Both the position numbers and the translations under genes were made by a program. A stretch of DNA of 64,000 nucleotides, from the NCBI GenBank assembly GCA_027604505.1, contig JADIIX010000018.1:131946-195945 (forward strand), written 5' to 3'. Source of the stretch: Gonapodya sp. JEL0774. Taxonomy: Eukaryota > Monoblepharomycota > Monoblepharidomycetes > Monoblepharidales > Gonapodyaceae. Shown in pieces: positions 1 through 14,045 of this stretch. How positions within the stretch are numbered: position 1 is the first letter of the stretch; every line of letters starts with the position of its first letter. Under the pieces are notes generated by a model, which was given only the letters and a program-made list of their open reading frames with translations, was not told the origin of the DNA and searched no databases.

Positions 1-649
1 GTGTTTCGAGAGCAGTTCTGGACGTGACATTTGTCGATGGTCGATTGGGACTAAGTGACGTCGCTTGAAATGCTATGGCGAGTGTTTTCACTGATACATG
101 AGGGGGTGTCTGCCGATGATGCTGGTTGCCAGTTAGGGGTCGTGAAGAGTCAACCTGGGAGAAAGAACGGAGTGTCTGCTGTTCTCGTTGGGCAAAAGGC
201 GACAACTCTGGTTGAGAAAACGACGTGGCTTTTCCAGAAACTGATCGCCTATGAAGAATTGGGGAGGTCCCATTGGAGGAAGCCGGCGAAGTTGAAGAGC
301 TATTCTGCCTCGAACCATTTGGAGATGTGAAAGGATTCATGGTCTATTGCAAGCAGTCCTTAAAACTCATGATGACCGGTGCCCAGTATCCTCGTCTGTA
401 CCCTCACCTTAGTAAATGTGTGCAGTCCAATCCATCACGTCAGACTGCCCTGAAACTCCACAAAGTAGTCAATCCCCTCGATGTACCGATGTAGCTGAGT
501 ACGCAGTAATGATGATTTTCTATTTGAGGGAAGTACTTCGTTTGGTATTTCGTTTGGTGTGAGGGAAGTTTTCATGGCTGGCTACACAACACACAGGACA
601 CGCCGAGTGGTGTACGTTTTCGATGATATATACATGCCGTCAACCATTC
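1..649. other. No assignable gene upstream of the kexin 3' end
   Basis: Only short open frames (up to 91 codons) lie here on either strand. None has a recognisable motif or clear splice structure. A plus-strand frame at 273-494 is acidic and could be the last exon of a gene starting outside the window, but nothing confirms it. Confidence 0.4.
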
Positions 650-3580
650 TCATTGGTCGTCATTACCATCAAGAAAGTCATCTAAATCCTGGGGCCTTGA
701 ACCAAAATCTTCGTCAAAGTCCTCGTTAAAAAAAGCGCCATCTAATTCCGGATCCGCAGAACCCAAAACTTGGAACTGATACAAGTCTGTGTTTCGCCGG
801 CGGCGGCGATACCACCGGTAGATTAACACACCGCCAACAAGCACTAATCCGACCAGAAGCGTGACTCCGAAAATGGCTCCAGGTGACAAGTGGGACGGTT
901 TAGGCGCAATATCTCCAGGTTGGTCGGATAGATTCGTCGAAGAAGCAGGCGTTGGCGTTGTTGTAGATGTTGTGAGAAGTGGGGGAGGCGGGGGAGGAGC
1001 AGATGCAGGAGGGGACGGTATGGTAAGCAAGTCGCTCTCTCCCCAGATTGTCAAAGTCCAATCCAGGATTTGACCTGGCCAACAATCAAAAAAGATCTTG
1101 GTGAGTATAACCCAAGCAACGGTGATAATGTACTCACCTGTATGATTGCTACCAGAGTCGCCATTGGAATCGACTGTGTCACGTACTGACAAAACCCACA
1201 AACCCACTGGGTCTTCATCCCTGATCAAGTGCTGGTCAGTTTTGACTCAGATGTAACTCTTTCGAAATTGTACGCACCAGTGCTTCACAGTTGAGAACGT
1301 CCAGTTCTGAAGTCCATCTGTGTTGAAGTCAGAGGGTCGAGGAGGGCCGAGTTCGCTCACCTGCAAGCCAAGGGTGAATATCTTTGCATAGGAGAACGGA
1401 AAGTATCATAGAGTAATACCCACGATGCCACTTGGAGATGTGAGTGTAATATCTAGTTCTCCGCGGCGGCTGTGTTCAATGTTCACTGTTACAGTGACGT
1501 GCTCCAGGTGAATCATGTGTATCTCCTTAACAATCTTGGTTGTAACCCCGATGGTACTATTGAGAGACATTCCACCCTCAGGGATGACCTTTCTGATCTC
1601 CAGATTGGCTCGGTGCATGGTCTGGGGTCCGACACTCTTCCACAATCGTGCTCGCTCCACAAGAGCGTACGCATCAAGTTTGCCGTACCCAAATTTGACG
1701 CTGTACAGTCGTTTAGCCGCTGTGTGAGTCCATGATTCATCATCTAGTTTGATGGGCACTGCGGTCTCCATAACTAGTCGCTGCACGTCCCTCCATGATA
1801 AATCAGGCCTGCGTGTGCATAAAATGGTGAGGCAGATAAAATCTTTTAAGAGCTACGACCAATGCTGTTGAAAATTCACCTTACTGATAAAACAAGCGCG
1901 AGGATACCGGATGCCAAAGGCGCTGCAGCGGAAGTCCCTGGGTTGAAGACGAAGGAAAGAAAATGCACGGAGCCGCAAGCGTAAAATAAATTGAGCGGAT
2001 TACGAGACTTCTTTTCTTAAAATGACGCTTATCACCTCCGTGTGAGTTTGTACATTGCTCATTGCCGTCTGTGCCCATGCGGTCCGTGGTGTACTAGCAG
2101 GGATTCCACCTAAATAATAGATTGCATTTACAGAAATTGATGATCTGACTCACGATAAAGCTGTCGCCGTGTCCAGAAGAACTATACGTGACTGCCATTT
2201 GTGCAGTACACATTTCAGAGTATGTAGGATGCTCGTTATGACGGTCGATCGCACCAATTGTGAGCGTCCAGATAGAATTAGTGTAGCCATCGTAATTGCT
2301 GGAAGGGGTGAATTCTAGAACGGCGACAGCATTATACCCAAAGTCGATTTAGCCCACCAGTTGTCTTTGAATCCACCTCCATTGCCTGTCGCAAAAACGT
2401 AAATGCTCCCAAGCCCACCCCTTCCGTTTCTAATACCTTCCTCAAATGCTTTTGCGACGATCTCGGGAGGCCCTTCGGCTGAAGAGCCATCATCGGCCGG
2501 ACCCCAACTGCAAGAATAAATGTGGTTTTGCTGATAACCATATGTTATAGCAGTGGCTTCATCCACCTCTGTGATATCAGCCGAAAGAATACGTATACCT
2601 GTAACGCAAACAGCAACTTTTGGTACTTAGAACAATCAATGTTTGATGGCTAACTGACCAACTGACCGGAAACTCGAGCGTTCCATGCTGCGCCAACACC
2701 ACATACGCTATTTTTTTCAGCAGCAACTTCTCCGGCACAGCGCGTTCCGTGTCTGTCATCGAAAAGGTAAGGAGTTGGGTACATTCCTTGGTTCCTCCCC
2801 TCTTTATCACCATTGAAGTCCCAGGACCCCTCGAGATACTGTGTCCACAAAGACGTCGAGAGTCCTCTAGAGGTACATAATGCTTGGCAATAAATGACTC
2901 ACAAAGTTCTGTGTGAGATCCGGGTGTTTGTAATCGAGACCATCATCTACAATAGACACTGTCACGTTCTTCCCCGTGACAGCTTGCATCCAAACACCAG
3001 TAATGTTCACGTCATTTGCAGGTGTCATTCGATTGTACTAATGAATTGTCGAATTTGAGGAACAATTATGACGATATGATGGACATCAACTGGTACAACT
3101 CACCCAGTGCCACTGCATCGTCGCTCCTGGGTCCAATATCGACAGGTCTTTCTCCCATATGCGACCCGCATCATCAGGGGTATAAATGCTGCGTTTAAAT
3201 AGCCTCCTGGAGGGCACCTGCCGGCTGTGATACACAACCTTCGGATGGTCCCCAAGTCGCTTGCTGAGTACAGCGTGATTTCGATGCTCCAACCCTACAC
3301 TTGGGGCATCTTTAGAGACCTCAAAAAGATAGAATCCTCGCAGGTCCCCAACGGGACCCTTATTGGCCATGCCCAACTCGATGGCGAGCTCTGACGCATG
3401 CTGGTGGCAAACCCGTTCATGCAGCCACTGCCATCCTTTCAGTTCCACGGCAAAGTAATGAAAGCGAGTATGGTCCATAAAGTGTGGTCGCCGCTGCGCG
3501 GCCGCGAGAATCGCAGGTGCAGTCATCAGCATCGTCACTAATGTTACAACAGAAGCAATTGTCCTTCCCCCGCGAGGCAT
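650..3580 (-). CDS. KEX2: Kexin/furin-type proprotein convertase (KEX2-like)
   Basis: Ca2+-dependent subtilase of the late Golgi that cleaves secretory precursors after Lys-Arg. The catalytic triad is visible across exons: Asp in SIVDDGLDY (near 2948), His in DDRHGTRCAGE (near 2750) and Ser in SHGG-TSAAAPLASG (near 1938, split by a 98-nt intron at 1938-2035). The oxyanion Asn is in YVFATGNGG. The start at 3580 gives a signal peptide (MPRGGRTIASVVTLVTML...); an in-frame Met at 3640 is possible but weakens it. A propeptide follows, ending in a Lys-Arg self-cleavage site (RRLFKR|SIYTPDD). A P-domain, a Pro/Ser/Thr-rich stalk, one membrane segment (GVTLLVGLVLVGGVLIY) and an acidic cytosolic tail follow. 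The tail has an aromatic YQFQVLG patch like a trans-Golgi retention signal. All domains are intact. Its start lies about 160 bp downstream of the CCT1 stop, same strand. Confidence 0.93.
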
Positions 3581-3736
3581 GCGAGTTCTTCTCGCTTCTC
3601 GAATGCATTCTTCGAGAAGAGCGATCACAGATGGTCGCATCGCAGGAGTTCCCGTTGTTTAGATTGCGATCAAACAGACATATTTCTTGTGAAGCACCGG
3701 TCAGGGTGATGAATTTTCTTGGACATTTTACAATTT

Positions 3737-6303
3737 CTACTCAAGACCATCGTGTGGATCTCCCTGTTGTGGGGGCTTGTCGAGCCTGTTGGAGGAGCAC
3801 GAGTCAAATCAAAGCGTTTTCACCAACATTTCACAACATATCCTCACTTCAAGAAATCATCGATCCTCAAGATGGCAATAGCGGCTTCTGTCGCAGCTTT
3901 GATCATTTTGACCTTGGACATGGCCGGTTCTAGAACGCCTGCCTTCATGTTGTCTCGCACGACCCCATTGATGAGTTCTAAACCCGTCCATTTCAGCGAT
4001 TTTTTGCGTTCATCTGCAGGCGACGATTGGGCAGCGTTGTGGTATGCGCGGAGTTTCGCGACCAAGTCCGTAGAATCGCGTGCGGCGTTCGTCGCCAGTG
4101 TCTTGGGGATGATGAGTAGAGCATTTGCGAATTCGGCGATAGCTAATTGCTCGCGGGAGCCCTAAACACAAAGAAGTTCGAGGACAATCAATGGCTCACT
4201 CGATTGGAATGTAGAAAAGAAAGGGTGAACGTACCACTGTAGTTGCGAAGTTCTCCAGATAAATATTCAGAGCGGTTTCAACTGCACCCCCACCGGGAAC
4301 AACAGATCCACTCTCCAATGTCCTCTTCACCGCACTAAGACAGTCATGAACAGATCGTTCCATTTCATCAAGCATATAGTCATTTGCACCCCGCAAAATG
4401 ATAGACGCCGACGTATGTGCTTTCGTGCCCTTCACAAGGATCAGCTCGTCGTCAGAAATACGCTCCTGAACGACTTCCTCTGCTGTTCCGAGATAGCTCG
4501 CCTCGAAAGACTCCTCGCCTTCCAAGTTCGCGAGGGTCGAGAGGAGTGTGGCTTCATAGAAGTTGCGTGAGAGATCGGATGTTTCAGCAAGCCGATCTGA
4601 CGCACTCACCCCCCGTCGCCAAAGCAATTCTCTTTAAATCCTCTTTCTTGACACGCCGGACCGCCATAGCTCCCGCTTCAACAAATGCCTTAAGGCACAG
4701 GTCGTCAATACCCTTTGTCGTGAACACGACGTTGGCGCCTGCATCCAAGACCTTCTTGATACGGTCCATGGTAATATCAATCTCCCTGTACAACAATTTG
4801 GCTCGGGTCAATGTATCAAGTTGAGTTGGCTAGAGTGAGCTCCATCTCACTTGCGGCGAACGTCCTCTAATTTGTTTGGGTCGTCGATGACGATATTTAC
4901 TCCCAAGGACATCCGTGCGCGCTGAAGATTGATGTCAAGGCAAGCAATTTTGGCACCTTTCACTTGGGTGCGGATACCTGCCAGAACACACAAGCCAACT
5001 GTGAATTCGACCTTCGTTTTCAGCCACACGCGAGCGAAATTTACCCTGTGAGGCCACTGTGCAGTTGACCGCGTATCCACGAACGAGAACACTCTCCTTT
5101 GCACCCTTTCCATGAGCTTTCAATATGTTAACCGCCTTAACAGGGTATTTCGTTTCACCACGGGGATTAGTGTGCTTCACAAGTTGAAGTGCGTCCACCA
5201 CCATGTTGGCAAAAAATTCGTCATCGCTATGAAAAAAGTCGCAATTAAGAACCACGAAACAATCAAAGTGGGTCAGCAACTCACCTTCCAATGATCTTGG
5301 AGCTCATACTCGTCTTGGCGACATTGACGAGAGAGTCTCGTCCCAGCGAGTCAACTTTGGTGGAAAGCTGATCAGCAACGTACTTAACGGCTTCCCGAGA
5401 CGCTAGCCTAGACAGTACAACAATATGAAAGTCAGGCCGGTAAATCGCTGCCTGAAACCAGTGTAGCACCACCGCATGGAGAAGCGAACCGAGGGACCTT
5501 TGAAGATATTTACCTGTAGCCAGAAATAATTGTTGTAGGGTGGATTTTGTTCTTTACCAGATCGTTTGCCCGCTTCAGGAGCTCAGCAGCAATAATGACC
5601 ACGCTCGTCGTCCCGTCTCCGACCTCCTTGTCCTGTTGTTGGGCAAGTTCCACCAGCACGCGAGCCGCCGGGTGTTCCACCTCAAGGAGGCGGAGAATGG
5701 TGGCTCCATCATTGGAGATTGTAACATCCTGGGCAAAGAGAGATAAATCTTGTCACCACAAATCCCACCAGGGGATGTTTTGATTCATTCCGAATCCACC
5801 GTCGAGATAGAATTGCAATACTGAGGATACTCAAGCTGCTGATTCTCCCAGCTATTGTCCGTTCAAACCATCCGCCCCGTAATCCTGGTTTCAATGAAAG
5901 GAAGTATTTTCGGCATATTAAAATAGTAACTTACCCCAATGTCATCGACAAGCATTTTATCAAGCCCCACTGGTCCCAGAGAGCTCTTGACAATGTTGGC
6001 GATGGACATTGCAGCAAGAACTTTGTAGGTATTGAGTGCAACCGTGAAGCAGTGGTAAAGCGACGGGAAAAGCGGAGAGCAGTGGCATCCAGGTGGTAGA
6101 CACGGGGAACAATTCGGATCAAGCGGCAAATGTGGTGTTAGTGACGGCGCAAGTCTCCAACGGTATGTTACGGCGGTCCATATATAGCACCAGCTATCCC
6201 AGCACGAAATGCCAGTTGTCATTAGAAACTCACCGTTTTGTTGCCGAACATCCTGACCAGACACGCGTTGACCTCCAATGGCAAGCGCTTTCGGTTTCTC
6301 CAT
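3737..6303 (-). CDS. CCT1: T-complex chaperonin subunit alpha (CCT1/TCP1)
   Basis: Subunit of the eukaryotic cytosolic chaperonin TRiC/CCT, which folds actin and tubulin by ATP hydrolysis. About ten exons read as alpha-subunit sequence: [14 protein letters not shown] at the N-terminus, [34 protein letters not shown], the nucleotide-binding [16 protein letters not shown], the apical-domain [55 protein letters not shown] and ILRIDDFLK. The alpha-type residues separate it from the other seven CCT subunits. A last short exon joined at FLK adds [15 protein letters not shown] and stops at 3737, so the stop codon at 3844 is only read-through into an intron. The start at 6303 is preferred because it matches the usual short leader; a Met eight codons upstream (6327) is also in frame. 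Complete and expected to be functional. Confidence 0.93.
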
Positions 6304-6527
6304 TTCCAGTTTTCGGCAAGGATTCAAAGTGAACGGAGGGAAGCAAAGAGCAAAGCCGAGTCCAGGAAGTTGAAGTAAAAAAGGTCCTCAGGAAAATTGG
6401 AGCCGGCGCAAATCAAGACTGGAAGGTGGGGGCTTTCAGAAGAACAATGACTTCGAACCTATGAAACAAGGCACACACATACACCTATGACAAAGTACAT
6501 GGTGCACAACTCGCAAATGACACATAA

Positions 6528-8302
6528 TGAGCGCGATGCTGGGCTTGGGTGGGACTTCGATTCTTCAACTAAAAATATCTTCGCCGCGTTTCTGATTCAT
6601 TTTCGATTGGAAGTGACCTCCTCGTGTTCGGCGGGGTCAAGTTCTTCACCCAAGCGTTAATTGCACCGTTTCATGTCGCAAAAATACTTCAACAGGTAAG
6701 CGAAACGTCATATTGAGCTTTGCACTGCTGAGAACAAATTCCCCGCCCCGGCTCCAAAGTCTGAATTGCTGTCATTACGATGAACTCCCAACCTCCTCTT
6801 CCGTTTCATGTAGGTTAACTACATTCCATCCGATGACTTTCTTTTCCGCTTGCAACATCATTTGGACTTGTTGCCATCTCAGGGTGATGCAGAAGGCGAG
6901 GAGGACATGGGCGGTGCTGCTGAAAGTGCCGATGTGAGTCACATCTAGAGACTCCTTGCTAAACCTCAAATTCAATTCTGCAAGTGCTCTCTTTAATTTT
7001 CATTTTGAATGACGTTGAACAACCGACTTTCCCTATTCTGGCTCGCCTGGATGGCAACCAGTCTTCCAATGGTGATGCATTATCGTCAACAGAGGATACG
7101 GCATCGGACCTCGCAGATTCTGTGTACGCGCAGGCCACAAGTCCCACCCTGTACTCTGAACCGGGGCCAACTCTCACAGCGGACGAGCAAGGCTACCTCG
7201 TCCGTACAACGTTCGCGTTCACGGACCCTGTCCGCCCTCAGTACCAGTTGCCGCCGCAAGAGGGTTCTCTGTTCTCCACTCTCGGGCAGGTTTGGAGACA
7301 TCCAGATGAAGGTACACTATCGCTGTGGAAAGGTATGTCACGGAAACGGGAGAATTCGATGCGCGTTACACATACCATTTACAATTGCCCCCCTCCAGGT
7401 CACTTCACCAGCTGGCTTCGAGAAATGCTTGATCTTCTCATTCAGCCCACACTCGAAGGTTCTTTGAACGATTTGATTGGTCTCCCGGATGAATCTATCC
7501 CTCTTGTGCACTTGGATCGACCCCTGCCGAATTTACTCACCCTTCTTGCGAGCAGACTGGTCACGGGCATACTCCTGAGTCCACTAGAACTAGTGAGGAC
7601 ACGGTAAGCGCTGAATGCCACCTTCCAGTGCCAATCTTTTCGTTCTTTCATGGTTCTGCCTACTCTCGGATACATCACGGCTTGTTGGCTCTTCGAAGAC
7701 TCATTGTCCAAACCTCTTCCCGAGCTCATCGCAAATATGATAATACCTTCCATGCGCTGATGACTATTGCACGTGAGGAAGGCATCACAATGTTCTATTC
7801 GGGATGCAATTTGCGAGCTTCAATCCTTCTTCACACATCTGTGACAATCTTCAAAAACTGCTCTGAATTGTTTATTGAGCGTGGTTTGGGCCTGAGTCCG
7901 GAAGACCGCCCCTTTCTTTACAGTCTCTGCGAACTTGCATGGAACTTGTCAGAGCTCCTCATAATCTTGCCCATCGAAACTGTTCGTCGCCGACTACAGT
8001 GTCAGATTGACCCACGGGTGCACCAGGAGCGCCAGTTTTGTTCCTTTGTTGAGCTTCGAAGCTCACCGTACCGAGGAATTGTGGACTGTTTGCTGAGAGT
8101 TGTTGACGAAGAAGGAGCTAAGCGCTCATCTCGGCGACGAAAGAGCGTCGCAGATGTAGTGAGCCAAGCTGCGTTGGAGAGAAGTTGGTACTATGGGTGG
8201 GGCACCAAAAGACTTTTTGTCAGTTTGAGGACCCAATGGTGGGTGGATGTAGGTATGTTTTTTGTAAATTCACTCAGCAATCTGCAAGATAGTTTAGAAT
8301 GA
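6528..8302 (+). CDS. UGO1: Ugo1-like mitochondrial outer-membrane carrier (SLC25A46-like)
   Basis: Atypical carrier-fold protein of the mitochondrial outer membrane that links Mgm1 and Fzo1 during fusion. Exons support this order: VFGGVKFFTQALIAPFHVAKILQQ-type helix (about 6620-6690), NYIPSDDFLFRLQ linker, an acidic Ser/Asp-rich segment, GSLFSTLGQVWRHPDEG and LSLWKG (carrier-repeat signature), LLASRLVTGILLSPLELVRTR, REEGITMFYSGCNLR, and LSELLIILPIETVRRRLQCQ. The two P-x-E-x-V-R-x-R motifs resemble mitochondrial carrier signatures, and the low carrier similarity elsewhere fits Ugo1. The first exon is not resolved: the first supported exon has no in-frame Met and is preceded by a stop, so the start given (ATG at 6528) is only the nearest candidate. 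The stop at 8302 is an open-frame end; a further 3' exon cannot be excluded. It diverges from CCT1. Confidence 0.75.
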
Positions 8303-8435
8303 TCACACCACGTGTTCCTTGCACACATTTTTGTGAGGAAACTGACTGTAGAGTTTGATGCCGAGTCACACTCTTGCTATTGTGACTTGCGTCGCCCGAA
8401 CAATCAATTAATTACGTACCCTCACTAAGGCGACG

Positions 8436-9930
<1,495 letters not shown>

Positions 9931-10012
9931 GTAAATACATTGCATACATTTGGTATCGTCGATGAAAACTACGCAATCTTAATCTAATTGAACACGGGGC
10001 AAGTTCCTCGGT

Positions 10013-10670
10013 TCATGTCCGTCCGTTATTGGACCGTCCTTGAGAGTCAGTAGACGAGATATGTGACGACGAGCCACCCTGTTCTTGTGTGACCAGAAGC
10101 TCAATTTCCACCTCCGACAAACTCCGGGAAGATTGCTTCCGCTTTCCATTTGCCGCTCCTCCTCCACTCAACGCAATGGGTTCAATCTCGTGCCGCATGC
10201 AAAGATGCTCACCACCGACGACCATTATAGTGCATGAGGCCAAGAAGGTGCAGTACCATGTCAACGAGAGTGGCAATGATCCGGTGTAGAAGGAGACCAC
10301 ACAGAGATGCAGGAAGTGAAGGGTGCAGGCGAAATCAAGGCAAAGTCGAGTCCTCTCCACAATCCAAAGCATTAAGAAACAGCTGAATAGGGAGAACGTG
10401 AGTGCAGCTCCCCGACGTTGAGAACAAGAACACTGCTTACCCAACACATGCAGCTAAAAGGTCCCCAAAAACAACACCCCAGCCTAAGGCTGTGTCCAGG
10501 CGGGTCGATGACCAGTTCAACAGGACGTCGGTGGTCCAGGGAGCGGCAGCGATCAAGTGGAGCAGCGAGAATATGACGACAAGAGTGAGATACCAGGACG
10601 TTTGCAAGCAGATAATCTGTCCAACGATGAGAAAAGGATCCCAATGGCTCGCGCGGAAGCCTGGGGCCAT
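10013..10670 (-). CDS. SYS1: Golgi integral membrane protein SYS1
   Basis: SYS1 anchors the Arf-like GTPase Arl3/ARFRP1 at the trans-Golgi. Two exons are seen. Exon 1 reads FRASHWDPFLIVGQIICLQT, matching the family opening (W-D-P-x-L-I-x-x-Q-I), then two hydrophobic segments. The intron has a GTAAGC donor near 10442 and a CTATTCAG acceptor. Exon 2 continues with RLCLDFACTLHFLHL, SLPLSLTWYCTFLASCT and the highly conserved GGEHLCMRHEIEPIAL (family form: GEYLCMRTELKEI). There are four predicted membrane segments. A polar Ser/Gly/Gln-rich tail of about 55 residues follows the conserved core. The start at 10670 (MAPGFRASHWDP) is preferred over the in-frame Met at 10739, because the family starts just before this motif. 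Confidence 0.9.
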
Positions 10671-10739
10671 CACAGGATTACAGTTTGTTCGCCCTATTGC
10701 AGTCTCATTCGTGATTGAAGGACAGTGTATGTGGTTCAT

Positions 10740-11072
10740 TGGTTTAGCCGCATTACTTGAATGAACTGAGCGCTTGAAAGATCATATAGTTGTGAGACAC
10801 TACATAAAGAGGGCGTCGACATTTACTAGCTGTTGTCCCGAATTACTGCTGCATGAAGGTTCTTTCTGGATGATGTGGGCTCACCTTTCGGGGAGACAAC
10901 ATGTGGCGATGAGCTGCAAGAATGCACACGCATATCAGGTGACAAAAGCGGCGCACTCCAAGGGGTTTATTTTTGAAGTTCAACTATATTGTATCAAAGC
11001 GAACATAAAGGGGATGCCCAATCAGGTTGTCTGACATGCGACCAATCACAACTTTCGCCTCTCGTCATCGCT
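10740..11072. other. Intergenic, no feature seen
   Basis: Lies between SYS1 and the Zn2Cys6 gene 3' end. One 86-codon plus-strand frame (10774-11034) has no family resemblance and no codon signature, and is treated as chance. Confidence 0.4.
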
Positions 11073-13512
11073 CTAGAGGAGCATCGCAATTTCCGCCATA
11101 ACTACCTGCATTCCATCCCAACTCTTTCCACTTGAGCCGCCTTTGCTTTGACTCGCACTGGCTGTCGTTCCAGTCCCCACCGACATAATGGCTTCAACTA
11201 CACGATCATCGTCCATTTTCGCCAATTCCGCACCACCCGGGACCATCGGATGCACCGAGGTGTATGTTTGCGGAGTAGGGTGAGGTGAGTGGTGGAGGAG
11301 CCCGCTCTGCATTGTTGAGGCCGAGTTTGGGGGGGGTGAATTCTTCACCTGAGTGGCGGAGTGCACTGCTGGCTGCGACGTTGGCTTGTCCCATATCGGT
11401 GAAAGACTGATTGGGGACAAGCCTCCGGGGCTCATAGGGACGTAGGGCACGTCTGTCGCTGAACGGTGCGGGTTACGCCAAGTTTGAGCATTTGAGCGGC
11501 CTGGAGGAGGCGTAATCGCTGAAGAAGAATGAGGGCTGGGTGGAACGGACGTGGGACGGAACGCGGGTCCCGAGGGAGCAGGACCATTTCCAGACTCAGA
11601 AATTGCAGGTGTGGAACCATCAACCTGATTTAGAAGTGCCGATACCGATGGTAGTGTCGTAAGCCCATTGCCGTTATGGTTCCGGGACGCGTTACCGTTG
11701 ACTGGTTCTTGTGACATGTGTAGCGAAGATTCAAGACGTGACATGGCAGGTGGAGGTGCTGTTGAAGGAAGAGAATACAAATGCGAGGGATGGTCCGAGG
11801 AGGCTGAAGAATACGGACCAGATTGCCGCGCGTAAGATGCGGGAGGATAAAAGCTACTTCGGGAATCTAAGTCGGAGGTAAAATAACGGAATGGTCAGAA
11901 TGGAAAATCGCGAAACAAAACATTCCCCAAAAACGGAAAATATACCATAATTCTCCCCAGGTCCACTGAACCACTCTCCACTATAACTAGATGGTGCTTG
12001 CGATGGTGCTGGGGTAGGTGGCTGCCCGGGCGCATACCCAGAATAACCGTACCCTTGGGGGTAACCCCCATTCTGACCTCCATACCAGCTCCCACTGCTC
12101 ATCTGTTGCCCTGGGCTCGATCCGATATGCGGCCCACCTCGTCCCATGGAGGTTAGTATATCTACCACTTCCTCATCTCCGCCAATTTGACCACCTCCCC
12201 TACCCCTTGTTGCCTGGCCAGCTGTCAAAGACCGACCAGGAGCAGGCCATAAGGGACTGAGGCCAACTCCACCAGGGGCCATTCCAAATCTTCCTCCACC
12301 GTAAGGTCCAGCTCGTGGGTCAGATGCAACACGACCACGCAGGGATCTGGGTGGGGGTATATCATAAGGTGCAGGGCTCCGAGCTTTGCCACGCCCAGCC
12401 AGGGAGGTGGTGGATCCCGGGGAAGACGCGAGAGGCACTGGTTGCGTCCCGGACCTGCGTCGCGGAGAGCGAGACCTAAGGGAAGATACCACCGAGTCCG
12501 TCGAGTCCGCGTCGGAGTCCCCACGAGGACGGGTGTTCGATGAAGCCGACGCTCGATCTATAAGCTCATCGGCAGCTGGAGGTACAGGCATGGTGGCGAG
12601 TTCGTCGTCATCCTCTTCCACCTCATATTCATCATCGAGGGCAGCAGATCCGGCATCTGAGTTGGTCATAGAAGCAGGGTCTGAAGTGGACCGTATTAGG
12701 TTTGGATGATGACCACCACCATAAGGATTAGGAGGAGCAAGATACGTAGCGACGCCAGCTTGGCTGACAATGCTTGGACTCAGGCCATAGTATGAAGACC
12801 AATCTTCGCCCGTCGAATAGCCAGGGGCCGGTTGCGGGTACGCATATCCAGATCCCGCAGGGTACCCGCCATTCGAGGAGTCCGCGCGCTGTTGACCATG
12901 TGGGTGCGCGCCAGACTCCTGTTGCTGATGCGGACTGTCCGCATCCGCCCTAGCTTTCTTCCAACCCTTAGCGGGACCCCGCTTCTTGGCGACCCTAGAG
13001 TCCAAAGGGAGTATCGGTATGTTAGGTATCCTCGCCGACCTTGGCACAAATGAGCGCCGAGAAAATAAGGGATCCAACCCTTTTTAAACAAGCCAATACG
13101 CGCTTCACAGTATTGCAGTTAAGACACTGCAACAGTTTATTGGCCGATCCGTTGTATCGCCTCTTCCGATCAAGCCTGGCCAGTGTGACTCGCGTATGTT
13201 TCGGATTTCTTGGCGACCAGTCAAGGAGACGCTGATGCAACGAAATCACTCACCAGTTAAAGTTGCAGGGCAAATTTTTGAGCATGCACGAGGAACAGCG
13301 TGGTTTTCTTCCATCGCACCTGTTCGAGATGTCAAGGGTGGAGTGAAAACATCCATAATGAAGACAGTACATAAATTTGATAAGGTCACGGCGTGCGATT
13401 ACGAGTTGAAGTGTTGATGGGTGACACGGGGGTGAACCATGAGATCGGACACTGTACACTCGCAAGGCCGCACCACTTACTTGGTCTTCTTCTGCTGGCA
13501 TCGTTCGCAAGC
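11073..13512 (-). CDS. Zn2Cys6 (GAL4-type) transcription factor with long disordered tail
   Basis: DNA-binding regulator. Three exons join into a perfect zinc cluster C-x2-C-x6-C-x6-C-x2-C-x6-C, from ACERCQQKKTK (about 13480-13512) and CDGRKPRCSSC...LPCNFNW (about 13254-13337). The next exon starts at 12994, so the cluster runs straight into the basic linker VAKKRGPAKGWKK, as in many fungal GAL4-type factors. The intron is 12995-13253, splitting the Trp codon. The remaining roughly 600 residues are low complexity, rich in Ser, Pro, Gly, Gln and Tyr, with an acidic run near 12600 (EVEEDDDELA). The C-terminal exon joins near 11865-11950. No fungal transcription factor middle-homology domain is visible. 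The initiator exon is unresolved: a stop lies directly before ACERC, and ATG 13554 would need an implausibly short intron. Target genes are unknown. Confidence 0.82.
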
Positions 13513-14045
13513 CTAATTTGCAAAGCGGGGCGTTAGCGCGACTGCTGCAGCCATTTCACCCTAACAAACTCCTCGCCCTTTCTCCGAGAGCGGATGGACT
13601 CGGCGAATCATCCGCACCTTCTTCACCGGGCCATCTTTAAACACGCCCCCTTGATCTTGTCCTGTGTAGCTGCTGTTAGCTTCATCAGCTTCCATCGGCT
13701 GCGTGGTGGGTCCTTGTTCCGCCTCGGAGTTTCAGAGGGGAATATTGTGCGGTCTCAGTGGGTGCGTCGATTTTCTTTGTCCCTGTTGAAATCCAACTCC
13801 TCCACCCTCACAGTTGCAACTCAGTCAGTATTATGTACGGTTGATAAGCAATTTAGCACAAATAGCCGCTGGCGGATAGTGGACTTATAGGAGTACTACC
13901 AGAACCCAGTCATACAACATCCGGGGTTAACATAGGAGTTCATTTTCATGCAAATTCTAGCTATTGTGCATACCAAAATTTGAGGTTTTAGGATCTTTAA
14001 GTGAAGTTGAAAGTGGAGCAACCAAAACTTGTAAAGTTATACACA
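13513..14045. other. Upstream region of the Zn2Cys6 gene, first exon not located
   Basis: Should contain the 5' exon and promoter of the Zn2Cys6 gene; candidate ATGs are at 13554 and further upstream. A 98-codon plus-strand frame at 13594-13890 has no family resemblance. Confidence 0.4.
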